A stretch of 64,000 nucleotides of DNA, from NCBI GenBank assembly GCA_019802505.1, contig JAFMOC010000003.1:7540501-7604500 (forward strand), written 5' to 3'. Every line of letters begins with the position of its first letter. Within the stretch, counting starts at the first letter, position 1. Below are positions 1 to 11,972 of this stretch, in pieces. Made by a program: the position numbers and the translations under genes. The DNA comes from Corydoras sp. C115. Its lineage: Eukaryota; Chordata; Actinopteri; Siluriformes; Callichthyidae. The notes under the pieces are model-generated. The model worked only from the letters and a program-made list of their open reading frames with translations. It was not told the DNA's origin and made no database searches.

Positions 1-800
1 TTCCTCACACGCCACATTGAACCCTTCTTGGCAGCAAAAACTTGGCAAATGTTCTTTTGCAACTGGGTATATAATAGATTTGACAGCTGCTACTTTGTCT
101 TACTAGTGCAAAAGTGACCCACACTGCCATGAACACTGCCAAGAACACTTTTAGAAGACTTATTAATTGAAGAGTGAGGGCACTATTTTAGCGATTTTCA
201 GCGAGCCATCAACCACAAACCGACCAGCTTGATTTAGGCCATGTCAGTGTGTCATTGCTATCAAAGTATTGGAAAAGTGCGCAGCTTTAGACCAAAAATA
301 AGGAAAGCACCAATCCTACTAATTATTTATGAATTGGTTTTGGGCAGAGCGTGCAATAAATCAATCAGCGTGTCACTTGTCATTTTGTTTACAAACCAGG
401 TGCTGTCTGACTTATTGCTATTTTAAATGGTGCAGCTACCTGGATTCAATGCGCTGGTCAATGGATCTTCTCCATTTTATTGTGAATTTACAGTAGAACA
501 CACAGTAGTAGTAGTAGTAGTAGTACAGTGTAGATTATGTATATGCTTTCTCTGTACAAATGCAGTGATATTTACTGTAAAAGCATTCAGCGGCTATTCA
601 GCATCAGTTGTTTTCAATCAGTGGTGCTCCTGTGTTTTCCATTCTGTTAAAATTCATAAAAAATGGACAGGAATCCATGGTTTGTCCCATAAGATATTTA
701 ATGCATTATAGTGTACAGAAAATTAATCAATGGCAGACAACCACGATTGATGGGAGAGCTCTAAATTTTCAATGGCTGTGTCTCTGTATATAATCCATAG
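1..800. other. Non-coding sequence, no gene seen
   Basis: No splice-supported exon or recognisable repeat family was found here. The only structure is a short (GTA)n run at about 504-525. Reading frames in this stretch are short and look like chance. Confidence 0.5.
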
Positions 801-819
801 GTGGACTGTCCTCCTTGTA

Positions 820-1034
820 TGTTTACATTTACATTTACATTTGGTCATTTATTGGACGCTTTTATCCAAAGCGACTTACAAGGTGAGCACAGGGTTCATC
901 ACAACATCCCTGGAGCAATGAGGGTTAAGGGTCTTGCTCAAGGACCCACATTGGTAACTTCAGTGGATTCAGTGGGATTTGAACCCCCAACCTTCAGATT
1001 GACAGCCCAATGCCCTAACCACTGAGCTACCACG
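820..1034 (-). repeat. tRNA-derived SINE with ATGTAA tail (family 2)
   Basis: On the minus strand this starts with a tRNA-like head: TAGCTCAGTGGTTAGGGCAT is an A-box-like stretch and the reverse of GATTTGAACCCCC is a B box. It ends in the motif that reads on the plus strand as CGCTTTTATCCAAAGCGACT, then a tail of ACATTT units. The same 3' end recurs at 37,587-37,665 and 62,200-62,260. This is a widespread fish short interspersed element; the family name is not assigned. Confidence 0.7.
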
Positions 1035-1192
1035 TATGTTTGTGTGAATGCACCATGCATATATGGTAGAGACTTTCTGAGCCCTCAGTCTCAAAATACA
1101 TTTACCAAATGTAACCTGCCCCCATTCCCTACAATTTCACATGCACATAAATGAAAATACCTTCTGTTTCCTGCAGTTATTCAAACTATCAT

Positions 1193-1540
1193 TCATTCAT
1201 TCATTATCTCCCGCTTTATCCTCTATTAGGGTTGCGGTGGGATTCCCCATGCCCATCCAGGGGAGAACGTCTCGGGCGCTGGGCAGATAGACCCAGGACA
1301 GGGCGCCAATCCATCGCTGGGCACACACTCACTCACACAAACACACTCTATATGGGGCAATTTTGAGAATTCAATTGACTTGATCCATGTTTTTGGGACT
1401 GTGGGAGGAAACCGGAAAACCCGGAGGAAACCCACGCAGACACGGGGAGAACATGGAAACTCCACCCAGATGGGGATTCGAACCGAGAATCCCTAGCGCT
1501 GAGAGGCGAACGTGCTAACCACTAAGCCACCGTGCCGCCC
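1193..1540 (-). repeat. V-SINE-like tRNA-derived SINE, full length
   Basis: This is a near-complete copy of the dominant SINE of the window. Reverse-complemented, it has a tRNA-like head (GGTGGCTTAGTGGTTAGCAC as A box, GGTTCGAAT as B box), a central block ending in CCCACAGTCCAAAAACATGG, a TG-rich segment, and a tail ending in ATAATGAATGA. It is flanked by a 12 bp target duplication, TCAAACTATCAT (1181 and 1541), which proves retrotransposition. The central block resembles the conserved core of the fish V-SINE superfamily (DANA, HE1); that assignment is from memory of the family. Confidence 0.85.
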
Positions 1541-1710
1541 TCAAACTATCATGAATTACTAAATATCACTACAAAAGAATTACAAAAACAATACAAATAA
1601 AAAAAAAAGATAGCAATTCCAGAAATGTACCTGAACACACCTCATTTAGAAACCATATCCATCATGTAGATATATTCACAAGCACTGTTGCTGTTCAAAT
1701 GACGCAGACA

Positions 1711-1879
1711 TTCATTCATTCATTCATTATCTCCAGTTTTATCCTCTATTAGGGTCGCGGTGGGGTTCCCCATGCCCATCCAGGAACATGGAACATGGAA
1801 ACTCCACCGATGATAGGGATTCAAACTGGGAATCCCTAGCGCTGAGAGGCGAACGTGCTAACCACTAAGCCACCGTGCC
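1711..1879 (-). repeat. V-SINE-like copy with internal deletion
   Basis: Both ends of the SINE are present but about 180 bp of the middle is missing. It is flanked by the duplication ATGACGCAGACA (about 1699 and 1879). The deletion therefore either preceded insertion or happened inside the copy. Confidence 0.8.
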
Positions 1880-2423
1880 ATGACGCAGACACAAGGCTTC
1901 AAAAATGACTGTTTGCATTGTGTAAGATAGCAATAAGTATTGCATCACACCTTGCGCAGGGTATAAGATAGGGCCCTTAGTGTGCAATGTACATACATGT
2001 GTACCTTTGTGTCTTTACGCTAAACTGACATGACCTTATAACCTGTCGTGCTGCAAAGAGCTTTAACAGGTCCAAACAAAGTTAAATCTGTCCGTGTTGT
2101 CTTTTCTGCTAAGCTCCGAATCATCCTAAGCTCTGTATCTTCTTCCTGCTCTGTGTCAAGCTTACTCTTTTACTTGTGAGTAGTAATATGAAGATCAGGA
2201 CATTTCAAAAAGTCTGCTTTTTCCTATTTTACTGTATTTTTTCTGCAGGCACATATTTTAGCCTAGTTTAAAAAATATGAATGCTTGGTGTGTGTTGATA
2301 AATCCTTATGCATTTCATGTTTTATGGGAAGCCCTACAATCACCTAAGTTTGTGTATTTATTTTGTTACAAAACCAGACATTATATTTTTTGTTAAATAT
2401 TTAAATTAAACTTTAAATTATCA

Positions 2424-2735
2424 TTCAATCATTCATTCATTATCTTCTGCTTAATCCTCCACTAGGGTTGGGGGGGGGGGGGGGGGTGGTTCCCCATGCC
2501 CATCCAGGGGAGCTGAGCAGATACACCCAGGACAGTGCACCAATCTATTGCTTGGCACACTCACTCACAAACACACAGTATATGGGGCAATTTAAAGCAT
2601 TTAATTTATCTTGAATCCATGTTTTTGGACTGTGGGAGGAAACTGGAGAACCCAGAGGAAACCCACATGCACATGGTGAGAACATGAAAACTCCACCCAG
2701 ATTAGGATTCGAAACTGATATACCCAGCGCTGATG
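2424..2735 (-). repeat. V-SINE-like copy, degraded
   Basis: The tail-side CATTCATTATCTTCTGCTTA, the CCATGCCCATCCAGGGGAG block and the central TTTTTGGACTGTGGGAGGAA block are present. The tRNA head is truncated near 2735. A run of about 18 G at 2469-2486 lies within the copy. Confidence 0.75.
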
Positions 2736-3275
2736 TTAAGCCTTCTTGTCATCTTTCCTCCAATTGCACTGTGGGATGGACAGTTCTGATGTGTATGTGC
2801 AGGTTTGTGGTGACACTCTGCTCTGTTATTCCTAAATCTTCCTATCTTTAAACTGCAGCCCGATGTTGCTTCATTTACCAGTGTCAATCATGTTTCTCCT
2901 CACCACTGCCTACTACTCAGTGATTGAAAGGTCAGACTTCATCATAACCCCACTATGACCTAGTCTTTGGGTTTGTTATTGGTGTGGCTTTCCAAACGTG
3001 CATAACTGGGTAAAGTGTGCATTTGCAACAAAACCTTATTGTTTTAAGCTGAGCTTTGCTACAGTGTGATGCTATCTTCTTTTAAACTGTCCCCCTGGTC
3101 CTACCCCGATTACACTGTGGGGCAGCATCCATCTGATTTAATTACTCTTTTCAGAGTTTTATATTTTTGCTAGTCTGAATCTAAAACTCACAGATGGTGA
3201 GGCGTGGACACTTGTCTTGTTAACTCTTGTCTTCTCAATAAATTGATTTCCTCTATATTTACCAGTGAGTAGAGA
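2736..3275. other. Non-coding sequence, nothing identified
   Basis: No supported exon, repeat family or regulatory structure was seen. The sequence is AT-rich with short reading frames only. Confidence 0.4.
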
Positions 3276-3276
3276 G

Positions 3277-3595
3277 GTTCTCGTTCTTAGTGGTTAGCAC
3301 GTTCCCCTCTTAGGGCTGGGGATCCCAGTTCGAATCCCAATTTGGGTGGAGTTTCTGTGTTCTCCTCATGTCCTTGTGGGTTTTCTCCCATAGTACACAG
3401 ACATGGATTCAAGGTAAATTGAATGCACTAAATTGCCCCATATAGAGTGTGTTTGTGTGTGTCTGTGTGAGTGTGTGTGCCCAGCAATAGATTGGTATTC
3501 TGTTCTGGGTGTATCTGCCCAGCACCTAAAACATTCTCCCCTCAATGGGAATTGGGAACCACCCCTAGAGGATTAAGTGGAAAATAATGAATGAC
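3277..3595 (+). repeat. V-SINE-like copy
   Basis: The copy is in plus orientation. It starts within the A box (TTAGTGGTTAGCACGTTC), then has B box CAGTTCGAATCCC, central block, (TG)n segment and a decayed tail ending AAAATAATGAATGAC. Confidence 0.75.
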
Positions 3596-3599
3596 TGAA

Positions 3600-4073
3600 T
3601 TACTGCATGGCACTATACCGCTGTTAGCATGCTGCTTGTTTCCTGCCCCATTCTAAATCATACATTATGGAACAGCGACCTGCTTGCTACTGTGATCTGT
3701 CATCACAAACCATCCTGGATTGTCTGGTTGTGGCTTGTAGTGCCTTTTAGGAACCAGAAAAATCACACACACACACACACACACACATACACAGATATGT
3801 TTACCCACTGTCCCTTATCTGGTGATGGGTGTTTGTGTAGAAGGCTGCTAGTGTGCGGCTCTCTCTGTGCTCCCCAAGTAGGTGAGGTAGTTTGTCAGGG
3901 TCTGGGAGGGAGGTGAAATCAGTGATGATGTTATTAAATTTGGAAAGAAGTGGATGTGCTAGTACCTGGTACACTACGCGAAGAAGAGCAGCTCTGTCTG
4001 TGCTGAGAGGGCAGTGCTGACACAGGGGTAACCAGGACTGGGTGCAGCGCCCCGTTTCTATGGCCAGATCATG
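3600..4073. other. Non-coding sequence with a short (AC)n run
   Basis: A (CA)n run lies at about 3765-3787. The 95-codon frame across it (3629-3916) encodes the CA repeat and has no other protein signature, so it is not called as a gene. Confidence 0.45.
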
Positions 4074-4500
4074 TCAAGTCAAGTCAAGTAATTTATTTAT
4101 ATAGCGCTTTTTACAACAGTACATTGTCACAAAGCAGCTTTACAGAATGAAAAGCCTTTAAACCCCCAAAGAGCAAGCCGAAGCGACAGTGGCAAGAAAA
4201 AACTCCCTTTTATGTTGTCATTTAAGGAAGAAACCTTGGGAGGACCAAGACTCAATGGGGGACTCATCCTCCTTGAGCGGCCGGGCAGCAACAACAGTGT
4301 AGAACAGCCATGTCCAGATACTAAACAAATGGAAAAACTAACAACTAGAAAACTATATGTGAGTCCATTAGGGGGCGTCCTGCAGGACCGCCTTGTCAGG
4401 ATCCATACAGTATTCGTAAGCAGAGCCATGGATCTCCAGGAAGCCGGGGGACACCTCAAAAGAAACAGACAAAGGAAGGGAGTTAGAGCTAATAATAAAG
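4074..4500 (-). repeat. Fish dispersed repeat (non-autonomous, class unassigned)
   Basis: This contains phrases found again and again in teleost DNA: TTATATAGCGCTTTTTACAA, then CACAAAGCAGCTTTACAGAA, then GGCAAGAAAAAACTCCCTTT and an AACCTTGGGAGGACCAAGACTC block. Frames on both strands (4127-4696 minus, 4212-4523 plus) simply read through the repeat. Orientation is arbitrary. I recognise the repeat but cannot give its formal family name. Confidence 0.6.
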
Positions 4501-4994
4501 CACGGCATTTAATTAATAAGTAATTAATTGACACAGTGCAGCATGTGACTCCGGCATCACTGACTAGAGCAGCATAACTAAAAGAGGCAGATACTGCAGA
4601 CTCTACATAGTTGAGATGGCGCCCCGGAACAGCATCATTCCAGCGCCACACCCCCCCATTAATGATGAGGTGAGTGAAGAGGTGAAATGCCAGCATACAC
4701 TGATCAGAGATTACCCCCCAACACAGCCAAGTCTGAGATCTACATCTTTATCTACAGGGGATTAATTAAACGCAAGATTAAATAAATGTGTTTTTAATTT
4801 ATTTTTAAAGATTATTCATGTGTGCTCAGTCTGTACCTTGTTAATGTGTTTAAATTTAGGTTTGAAAGTGTGCTCAGATAATCTGCTGCACTGTACAGTA
4901 GTGTCGGTTTAGGGCCAAATAACACTGCATTTTACCCTGGAATTTAGTTTGTTTCCTACTAATTTAAACATTTTTTCAGGTTCACAAACACACA

Positions 4995-5357
4995 CAGGTG
5001 GCACGGTGGCTTAGTGGTTAGCACGTTCACCTCTCAGCGCTAGGGATTCCTGGTTCGAATCCCAATCTGGGTGGAGTTTCCATGTTCTCCCCGTGTCTGC
5101 GTGGGTTTCCTCTGGGTTCTCCGGTTTCCTCCCACAGTCCAAAAACATGGATCAAGTCAACTGAGTTCTCCAAATTGCGCCATATAGAGTGTGTATGTGT
5201 GCGTGTCTGTGTAGGTGAGTGTGTGCCCAGCGATGGATTGGTGTCCTGTCCTGGGTGTATCTGTCCAGCGCCCAAAACGTTCTCCCCTGGATGGGCATGT
5301 GGAACCCCCCCCTGCGACCTTGATATAGGATAAAGCAGAAGATAATGGATGGATGGA
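4995..5357 (+). repeat. V-SINE-like SINE, full length, seeding a CA array
   Basis: This is a full copy: GGTGGCACGGTGGCTTAGTG head, GGTTCGAATCCC B box, central block, (TG)n, CCCTGGATGGGCATG block and tail GATAATGGATGGATGG. The long (CA)n array begins directly after the tail. Confidence 0.85.
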
Positions 5358-5360
5358 CAA

Positions 5361-5732
<372 letters not shown>

Positions 5733-5910
5733 TTCCATCTTTGTAGGAATTTAGGCATTAGCACAATGTTTAGATAAACATGCATGGACTGTCTGTAGTT
5801 GGAAAACTACAAAGTGCATCTATACGGTAAGTGGTTATTGAATGCTGTTTAGTTAGAAGTGCATTTGTTTTTAGAACTCAACATAGCTTTGAGTCAGCGG
5901 TGACTCTTAT

Positions 5911-5957
5911 AACGAGGTGCGCATGCGTGTACGTCACAACGTTCAGTTATATATAGT
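5911..5957 (+). promoter_or_regulatory. Putative promoter: NRF-1 site, CRE and TATA-like element
   Basis: GTGCGCATGCGTG (5917-5929) matches the palindromic NRF-1 consensus closely. It abuts TACGTCAC (5930-5937), a CRE-like site. TATATATAG follows near 5948. The cluster sits about 230 bp upstream of the proposed ATG at 6165 of the unrecognised gene. The match is by eye; promoter activity is inferred. Confidence 0.45.
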
Positions 5958-6164
5958 CAGGAGGTTACAGTTACTCTAACGTTAGTCACGTTAAAAACCT
6001 ATGCCGTCGTTTCTGGGGTGTGTTACTACATACAGACACGCAGAATAAACTTAAGATTGTGTTTAGATTGAGGTTCATATATGTACTTAAGTAACCGAGC
6101 TGTTAGTCCGAGTTTACATTTGGCATCAGTGGAGCTGAACGGTGTTTCCCTAAATCAGACAGTA

Positions 6165-6759
6165 ATGTTTGAAACCGAACAGAGTGACAAATGGCTCAGC
6201 TTTGCAAAGTAATGTTGTTTATTTTTTTGCATAATAAATGTATATATGATGTTATTAGACGTGTAATATAATGTTACGGCGGAATAACTGCGTTTGCTGA
6301 GGTAAATAATACGTCTTTGGCGTCTCCTGTAGGCGATCTCGTGAAGTGCACAGACTGAATGAGAGAGCTCCGTTTCACCCGCCTCGTACTCATCGCTCAT
6401 CTATCATATGTGACGACGAAGTCTATTGGGAGAGAGTGCTTAGTAATTCTAGGTAGGGTAATAAAAGTTTATCTACATTGGATTATTTACTTTTTGCAGT
6501 GGTATGAACAGTGTGGATCTTATTTTTAAAATCTAGATAACGACGTCAACAATCTGAGGTCAAAAAGTCGCACAAAATGCCCTTTTTGTCGCTTAAACTT
6601 TATTTGAAATGAAACTTCTGCTAAATGCAGTCACATTTCACCTTCGTACAATTCAGATACAATGCTCACCTTTTCCCTTAAAGCAGCCTGTGTATCTGTT
6701 CATTCGATTTCTGTAGGCAAACAAAGCACCATCTGAAAAAAAAAAAACAACAAAAAAAA

Positions 6760-6827
<68 letters not shown>

Positions 6828-9800
6828 GAGAATGAGCTTTAAAAACAAAATGAATTTGCTAAACATAGCTGGAAATTTAAGTATTACTTACAATATATTG
6901 TTTTACACCATGCATGGCTTATGCACAAGTGTCCTGATGTAGTTTATTCCTTCATTTTTTTCCATAAATAATATTAATTATTATATATCTCTGCTAAGCT
7001 ATTTTACTGTGCTAATTTTACAACTTTTGCAAAGCCTTGTTGCCTTGTTGCTGTAAAAAGAACTGTCATATGCATCTGCAGTGGTGAGAAAGCACAGAAC
7101 AGCAGTAGCAGCACTCACTGTAGGAATGCTGATGGATAGGAATTGAATTATAAATTAAAAGGAATAATAACTTATAACAGGCGGCATGGTGGCTTAGCAG
7201 GTTCGCCTTTCAGCACTGGGGATTCCAGGTTCTAGAGTCTGTCTAGAGTTAGTTGTTTTGTTTCCTTTATGATGTTATGTGTTTATAGCTGTTTGCTTTA
7301 ACAGTGAGGAGCTACAAGTCCACAATCCAAATACTGGGCATCCATTATCATTTTTTGGGGAACCCTCAGAAAAGGTCAGTACACTCATTTGAATTTAAGT
7401 AATCACACTTATTGGAATTAATGTAAATTAAACAACATATTAAGTACTGGAATTTTAAGTGTGTGTGTGTGTGTGTGTGTGTGACCTGTCTACACTTTAT
7501 CAGGGGTTTGATTGCACAATAGCAGAAGGAAGACAGAGAGCCGATCTCTGTTTAAATAATCTTCCCTCTCCAGCAAAACTGATGGGCAGAAAGAAAAAAG
7601 GAGGAAAAACAATCAGAGGAAATGATGCAGACAGACACATGACTGCTGTTACAAAGCACATAGGAGATCTGAGGAGAAAGCAAAGCCTCATTGACCAGTG
7701 AGAAAAAGAGAATAATAAGCATGAACTTAAAATAAAAAGTTTACAGTAGATACCAATATAGTATGTAGTAAAAGAGTGAAAAAATAAACCATGAAGATAA
7801 AACAGTCAAAAAAAGTTGTATTAAATAATGATAAAATTTGATTATCCTAAAACTAGTGATTTGGCAGTATCAATTTCAAAAGTTGCATGTTTTTGTTAGT
7901 TCATACCCCACTCTAGTCTAATAACTAAACATTTAAAACAGACTTGTAGTGCATTTGTATAAAAAGGCTTATACTGTAAATGATAATGAGAAGGCTATTA
8001 AAGCAATATGGCATGAGAGGGTGTGCATTATTATGAATAAATTACAGAAAGAGATGTTATTAGGCATTACTTGTAGCAAAGAACAGTTACACTTCTTCCC
8101 CGTGATTTATTCACAATAATGCACAACCAACTTTTTTGCTTTTATAAAACAGTAACACACACACTATAGTAAAAAATACAAGGTTTGATTCAGAAATGTG
8201 TTTATTAAAAGCATAAACGTTAATAAACTGATCTTGTGATCTAGTCCGGTTTTCGAAGAATACTCTGATCACTGATTGACAGGTTTCCGGTTTCTCTAAC
8301 AATCATATACTGTCATCTAGTAGCCCAATATAAGAACACAGTTCATAACAAAAAACATTAGGGAAAAATGTATTGTATATTGTTGATATGAATGTGAAGC
8401 AGTCAGAGTTGTGTTATTGTTAATAATGTCCTGGCTGGACAAAATTAGCTCAGCTAATCGGATTTAAGGACCGGAACTACCCGATTTATAATGATATATA
8501 CACATTGCCTGACTAAAGTAAAAGGTTACCACTTGGATTTATCTAAGCAAATAAGTAAGAACTCTAATTGGATAATTACTGCAGGGGTGATTATGTTTTA
8601 GCTGCAACAAGTAATTTAACTGATGCAATGAGTTCATCTGTTTCAGGAGGTCAAATTATAAAAGAGTGGTTCAGGGAGAATGAGACATCATTCTCACACA
8701 GATCGTTCACCACAGACCCCCATTGAGGATTCGAAAAAATGAATGCAACTTTGGACAGAAAAAAATGACAATGCAGAAGCCTGTGGACTCAATGCCACAG
8801 TGAATGTATGATGTAATGAAAGCTAAACATGGTCCGACCTAATATTAGAGTGTGTGACCTTTTTTTTGGCTGGACAGTGTGAATATATATTGTCAGTTAT
8901 GCAGTAACACTGATGCAATGTTTTAGCTTCTGTAGTTTCATTTAAACACCTCAGTGACACTGCTGGAATAAGAATTATTCATAAACCAAATAATACCTGC
9001 TCTGTGGTGCTACTATTGGGGTCCTAATCATTAGAGAACAGAGTAAAGGGGACTAACACAGTATGTACTGTTGTCCACAAACAGATGGACTACAATCTGT
9101 AATTGTAGAACTACAATGTCCATCTCTACTGTAAGTGGAACTGATGTAATATACAATAAGTGGAGCAAAAAGAAGGTAAGGAGTGTCAGAACCTTCGACT
9201 GGTACTGTGTCTATAGGTCACTTACATATGTCCAGAGTATTATATGCAGACTGAAATACACAACGTCTTTGGTCTATGCTGTTATGTTATTAGAATAAAA
9301 ACAGAGAAGTGGAGCGGGTCCATGTTACACACATCTGAAGTGGGAGACCTAAATGAAGTTACTACTGATATCCCCGAGAGTTTAAAACTAACTCTGCAAC
9401 AACCTCAACATGTAGTGCAGAGTCCTCTACACCAGACTAATGCCATGTTTCAGAGAGAGGTACAGTATTCAAGTATTTGGCTTTTATGACATACTGCTGA
9501 ACAGAACAGTACTGTTATATTATTTGTTATAAATAATATAAAGTGATGAGTTCTGTGCCATATGAATTCTTATGAATATGTAATGATGTGTTAGACAGAC
9601 TATTAGAGAGGTAAGTTGTATACATACATTTGATTTTTTAATGCAACCTACAACCTAACATCTGAAGGATATAACACATGCGTATACTGCAGGTGTATAG
9701 AGGATGTAAAACCCTGCTGGATCTTGCTCCTGGTGGGGACCCTATGATGTCATTTGTGGTAACGGGAACTGCACAAAGAGGAGTGGAGAATGACTGGGAC

Positions 9801-11119
9801 ATACCTCAAATATCTCACTCTCAATACTGGGGATTTAGTTCTCAAAATGAGGTGTAGAATATAACATTTACATATTTTATGTTTGTACCTTTGCTTGGCT
9901 GTAGTTCCTGTCCAAGTTCTGTTTTAAGCATTTACAGTTAACACATTGAAAATTATTTTGTAATTTAAATGTAAAAAGTTATAAAATAAATAAAGTTGCT
10001 TGGATTTCATTAAATACATATTAGTATAATTTGTTATTTCTTGGGAAATTATCTAAACTTATTTTGTGTTAAAAAAATATATATATTTATAAAATAATAA
10101 TAATAATAATAAAACATTTCTATAGCACATTTTTGTGGTGAATAAATCTTTTAAGTGCTTTACATACAAATAAGATAATAAAATACGGACTGTGATAGGT
10201 ACATATAAAAATCTGAGATTTACAAATGCTGGTAATGATTAAATTAAATCATTAAAAGAAACTATAACAATTACCCAATTTAAAAGGATTATATATGTAA
10301 TACATATACTTTTTTATTTTTACACACACAAAAACACACTATATGGGGCAAATTAGAACATTTAATTTACCTTGAATATTTTTGGCCTGTGGGAGGAAAT
10401 CTGAAGGAAACCCACGTGGACGTGGGAAGAACATGGAAACCATCATGAGCATATACAAATATAATTTTAATGCCACCTTTCATAACCACAACACTAAGAA
10501 CAAGTATGCTTGAGTGTGTTGAGATTAAGCACAGAGATTAAATTAAATTTTTTTTAAATAATCATTTTTATATCATATTTTTTCTATAATGATTTTTATA
10601 ATATTTTTTTTTTACCAAAAATAAAAGTGTAACCAAAAAAACAAAGGCTACAGCAGCTTCAGAGATGATTTATAAGAGATATATAAAATTTTGGAATATT
10701 TGGAATATTGGAATATTTTGAATATTTTATAAACAAAAAGGTGGTTGAAATACTGTGTAAAGCTTTAATCACATACCAGTGCAGCTCAGTGTGATGTACA
10801 GAAAATACACTATAGCATTATTCCTCCACCAATAAAGCGGTAGTGAAACCTAAACCTAGAAGTGAGGTGAACATGCAGTAGCAGAGATTGGATGTGAATC
10901 CACCCCCAGTTGAGTGCCCCTCAGCCAGCTGATGGAGATGCCTGGATGCATGGAGAAGTTAAGGAATTGTGCAGGTTAGAGACCAACAGAGTAACGCCTA
11001 TCAAACCGACATGGAGAATCAGAGCAATGAGTCTTAGACATGAAGCAATGGCAGCAGCTTTGGGACATGCTGACATGAGATTTCTGTATCTGTTAGTGCT
11101 TTTAGAGGAAGAATGGTAA
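6165..11119 (+). CDS. Unrecognised multi-exon host gene, about 346 codons
   Basis: I do not recognise the product. Eight exons fit together by splice sites and phase: 6165-6208 (ATG start, donor GTAATG), 6333-6452 (acceptor CTCCTGTAG, donor GTAGGG), 7305-7374 (donor GTCAGT), 7504-7697 (acceptor TTTATCAG, donor GTGAGA), 9085-9175 or to 9130 (donors GTAAGG or GTAAGT), 9307-9459 (or from 9250), 9693-9851 (acceptor ATACTGCAG, weak donor GTGTAG), 10910-11119 (acceptor CACCCCCAG, TAA stop). Every junction preserves one open frame. Visible features are a basic patch MGRKKKGGK in exon 4 and a last exon rich in Ala/Leu/Arg that ends in LLEEEW. No signal peptide or membrane segment is apparent. If the exon 4 donor is not used, the frame ends at TGA 7699-7701, giving a short isoform. 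Exons 1-4 are the surest; 5 and 6 the weakest. It lies head to tail with the TNFSF13-like gene about 5.8 kb downstream. Confidence 0.6.
6763..6822. repeat. (TA)n microsatellite in intron 2 of the unrecognised gene
   Basis: Perfect TA dinucleotide run of about 60 bp, preceded by A-rich sequence at 6735-6760. Confidence 0.95.
7178..7236 (+). repeat. V-SINE-like 5' fragment
   Basis: Only the tRNA-like head remains (GGCGGCATGGTGGCTTAGCA through GGGGATTCCAGGTTC). It lies in intron 2 of the unrecognised gene. Confidence 0.65.
7702..8512. other. Intronic sequence, nothing identified
   Basis: AT-rich intron (intron 4 of the unrecognised gene) with no recognisable repeat or exon. Confidence 0.4.
8513..8882. 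mobile_element. Non-autonomous terminal-inverted-repeat transposon (MITE-like)
   Basis: The left end CATTGCCTGACTAAAGTAAA is matched by the reverse complement of the right end, ACACTGTCCAGCCAAAAAAAAGG, as an imperfect terminal inverted repeat. TA-rich sequence flanks both sides. Inside are phrases common to a fish Tc1-like non-autonomous family (ATTGGATAATTACTGCAG). It encodes no transposase. It sits in intron 4 of the unrecognised gene. Confidence 0.6.
10318..10444 (-). repeat. V-SINE-like central fragment
   Basis: Only the middle of the SINE is recognisable (ACACACTATATGGGGCAA through AGAACATGGAAAC). It lies in the last intron of the unrecognised gene. Confidence 0.6.
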
Positions 11120-11310
11120 AACACAAACTTAGCGCATTAATACTGAAGACGTGATGCCAATTTGTTTACATTTTGTAATGCTGAACTATGCTACATTCAG
11201 TGTACTATTTGTATATGATGCCGTTCATGTATTTACCTATTTATCTATCTAACTACCTAATCTTTACATAATCATTATTGTTTTATGCTTATTAACCCGC
11301 TTACATAGCT

Positions 11311-11315
11311 CGTAC
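11311..11315. repeat. Target-site duplication, left copy (CGTAC)
   Basis: The five bases directly before the 5' LTR are repeated at 15289-15293 directly after the 3' LTR. Confidence 0.75.
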
Positions 11316-11944
11316 TGTTACACATATACACGCCCTGCTGCTCCGCTCTCCTTTCCACACACACCCACATCCACACCTACACGTTCACGCTCCGCTGCTC
11401 CACCTTCCTCTCCTCACACACCCACATCCACACCTGTCAGTCATTCTGTCAATCACCGATCATCCTCTCCAGATTATTAGTTGCAGGTGCGCCTCGTTGA
11501 CGACAGATGCTTCTTAAACCGCCGTTCCGGACTCCTCGGCGCAGAGTTTTCTGGATCTTCCTGCGTATGCATGCATTTCAGTTTTCTTGGAGTGCGTCCG
11601 TCCCATACGCACTATTCTCCCTTTGGTGATACCTGCTATGATCGGGCTGACTCGCTACCTCTTCTTAGGATCGCTCTCCTCGGGTGACTTAAGACATCGG
11701 GGATTCCGCTGCTTGAGCCCCCCCCTGCTCTTCAGCGTTCTTCGCCGCTCGCTCTCCGCCTCGGACATGAGCCGCTGCCTACCGCTGCCTATGGTGAAGT
11801 TCTCACCTGTGAACTATTGACTATTTGCTTTTGTGTTGTTGGGGTTTTTTCCCTGTATTCCCCGTTGGAGGAAATAAACCTTATTTTTGTTTTCAAAAGC
11901 ACGCTTCTCTTCTTTCCTCCGACAACGGGACGCTAAATATGACA
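11316..11944 (+). repeat. 5' LTR of Ty3/gypsy element
   Basis: It begins TGTTACACATATACA and ends TATGACA, so it has TG..CA ends. It is a direct repeat of 14727-15288; the 3' copy lacks about 70 bp corresponding to roughly 11575-11660. An AATAAA at 11873-11878 lies near the end, as expected of an LTR polyadenylation signal. It starts about 200 bp after the stop codon of the upstream host gene and could supply that gene's poly(A) site (inference). Confidence 0.88.
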
Positions 11945-11972
11945 TAAAACTCTGCCAAAAGATGCATCGCTG

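Noticed and set aside
1151..1366. Frames containing SRGERxGRWADTPRTG or HTLTHTDTHTNTLYMGQF, recurring at many places
   Set aside because: The same peptides recur wherever the V-SINE-like element occurs; they are conceptual translations of a SINE.
1490..1540. Possible tRNA genes suggested by A and B boxes
   Set aside because: The boxes belong to SINE heads; no full cloverleaf with an acceptor stem was found.
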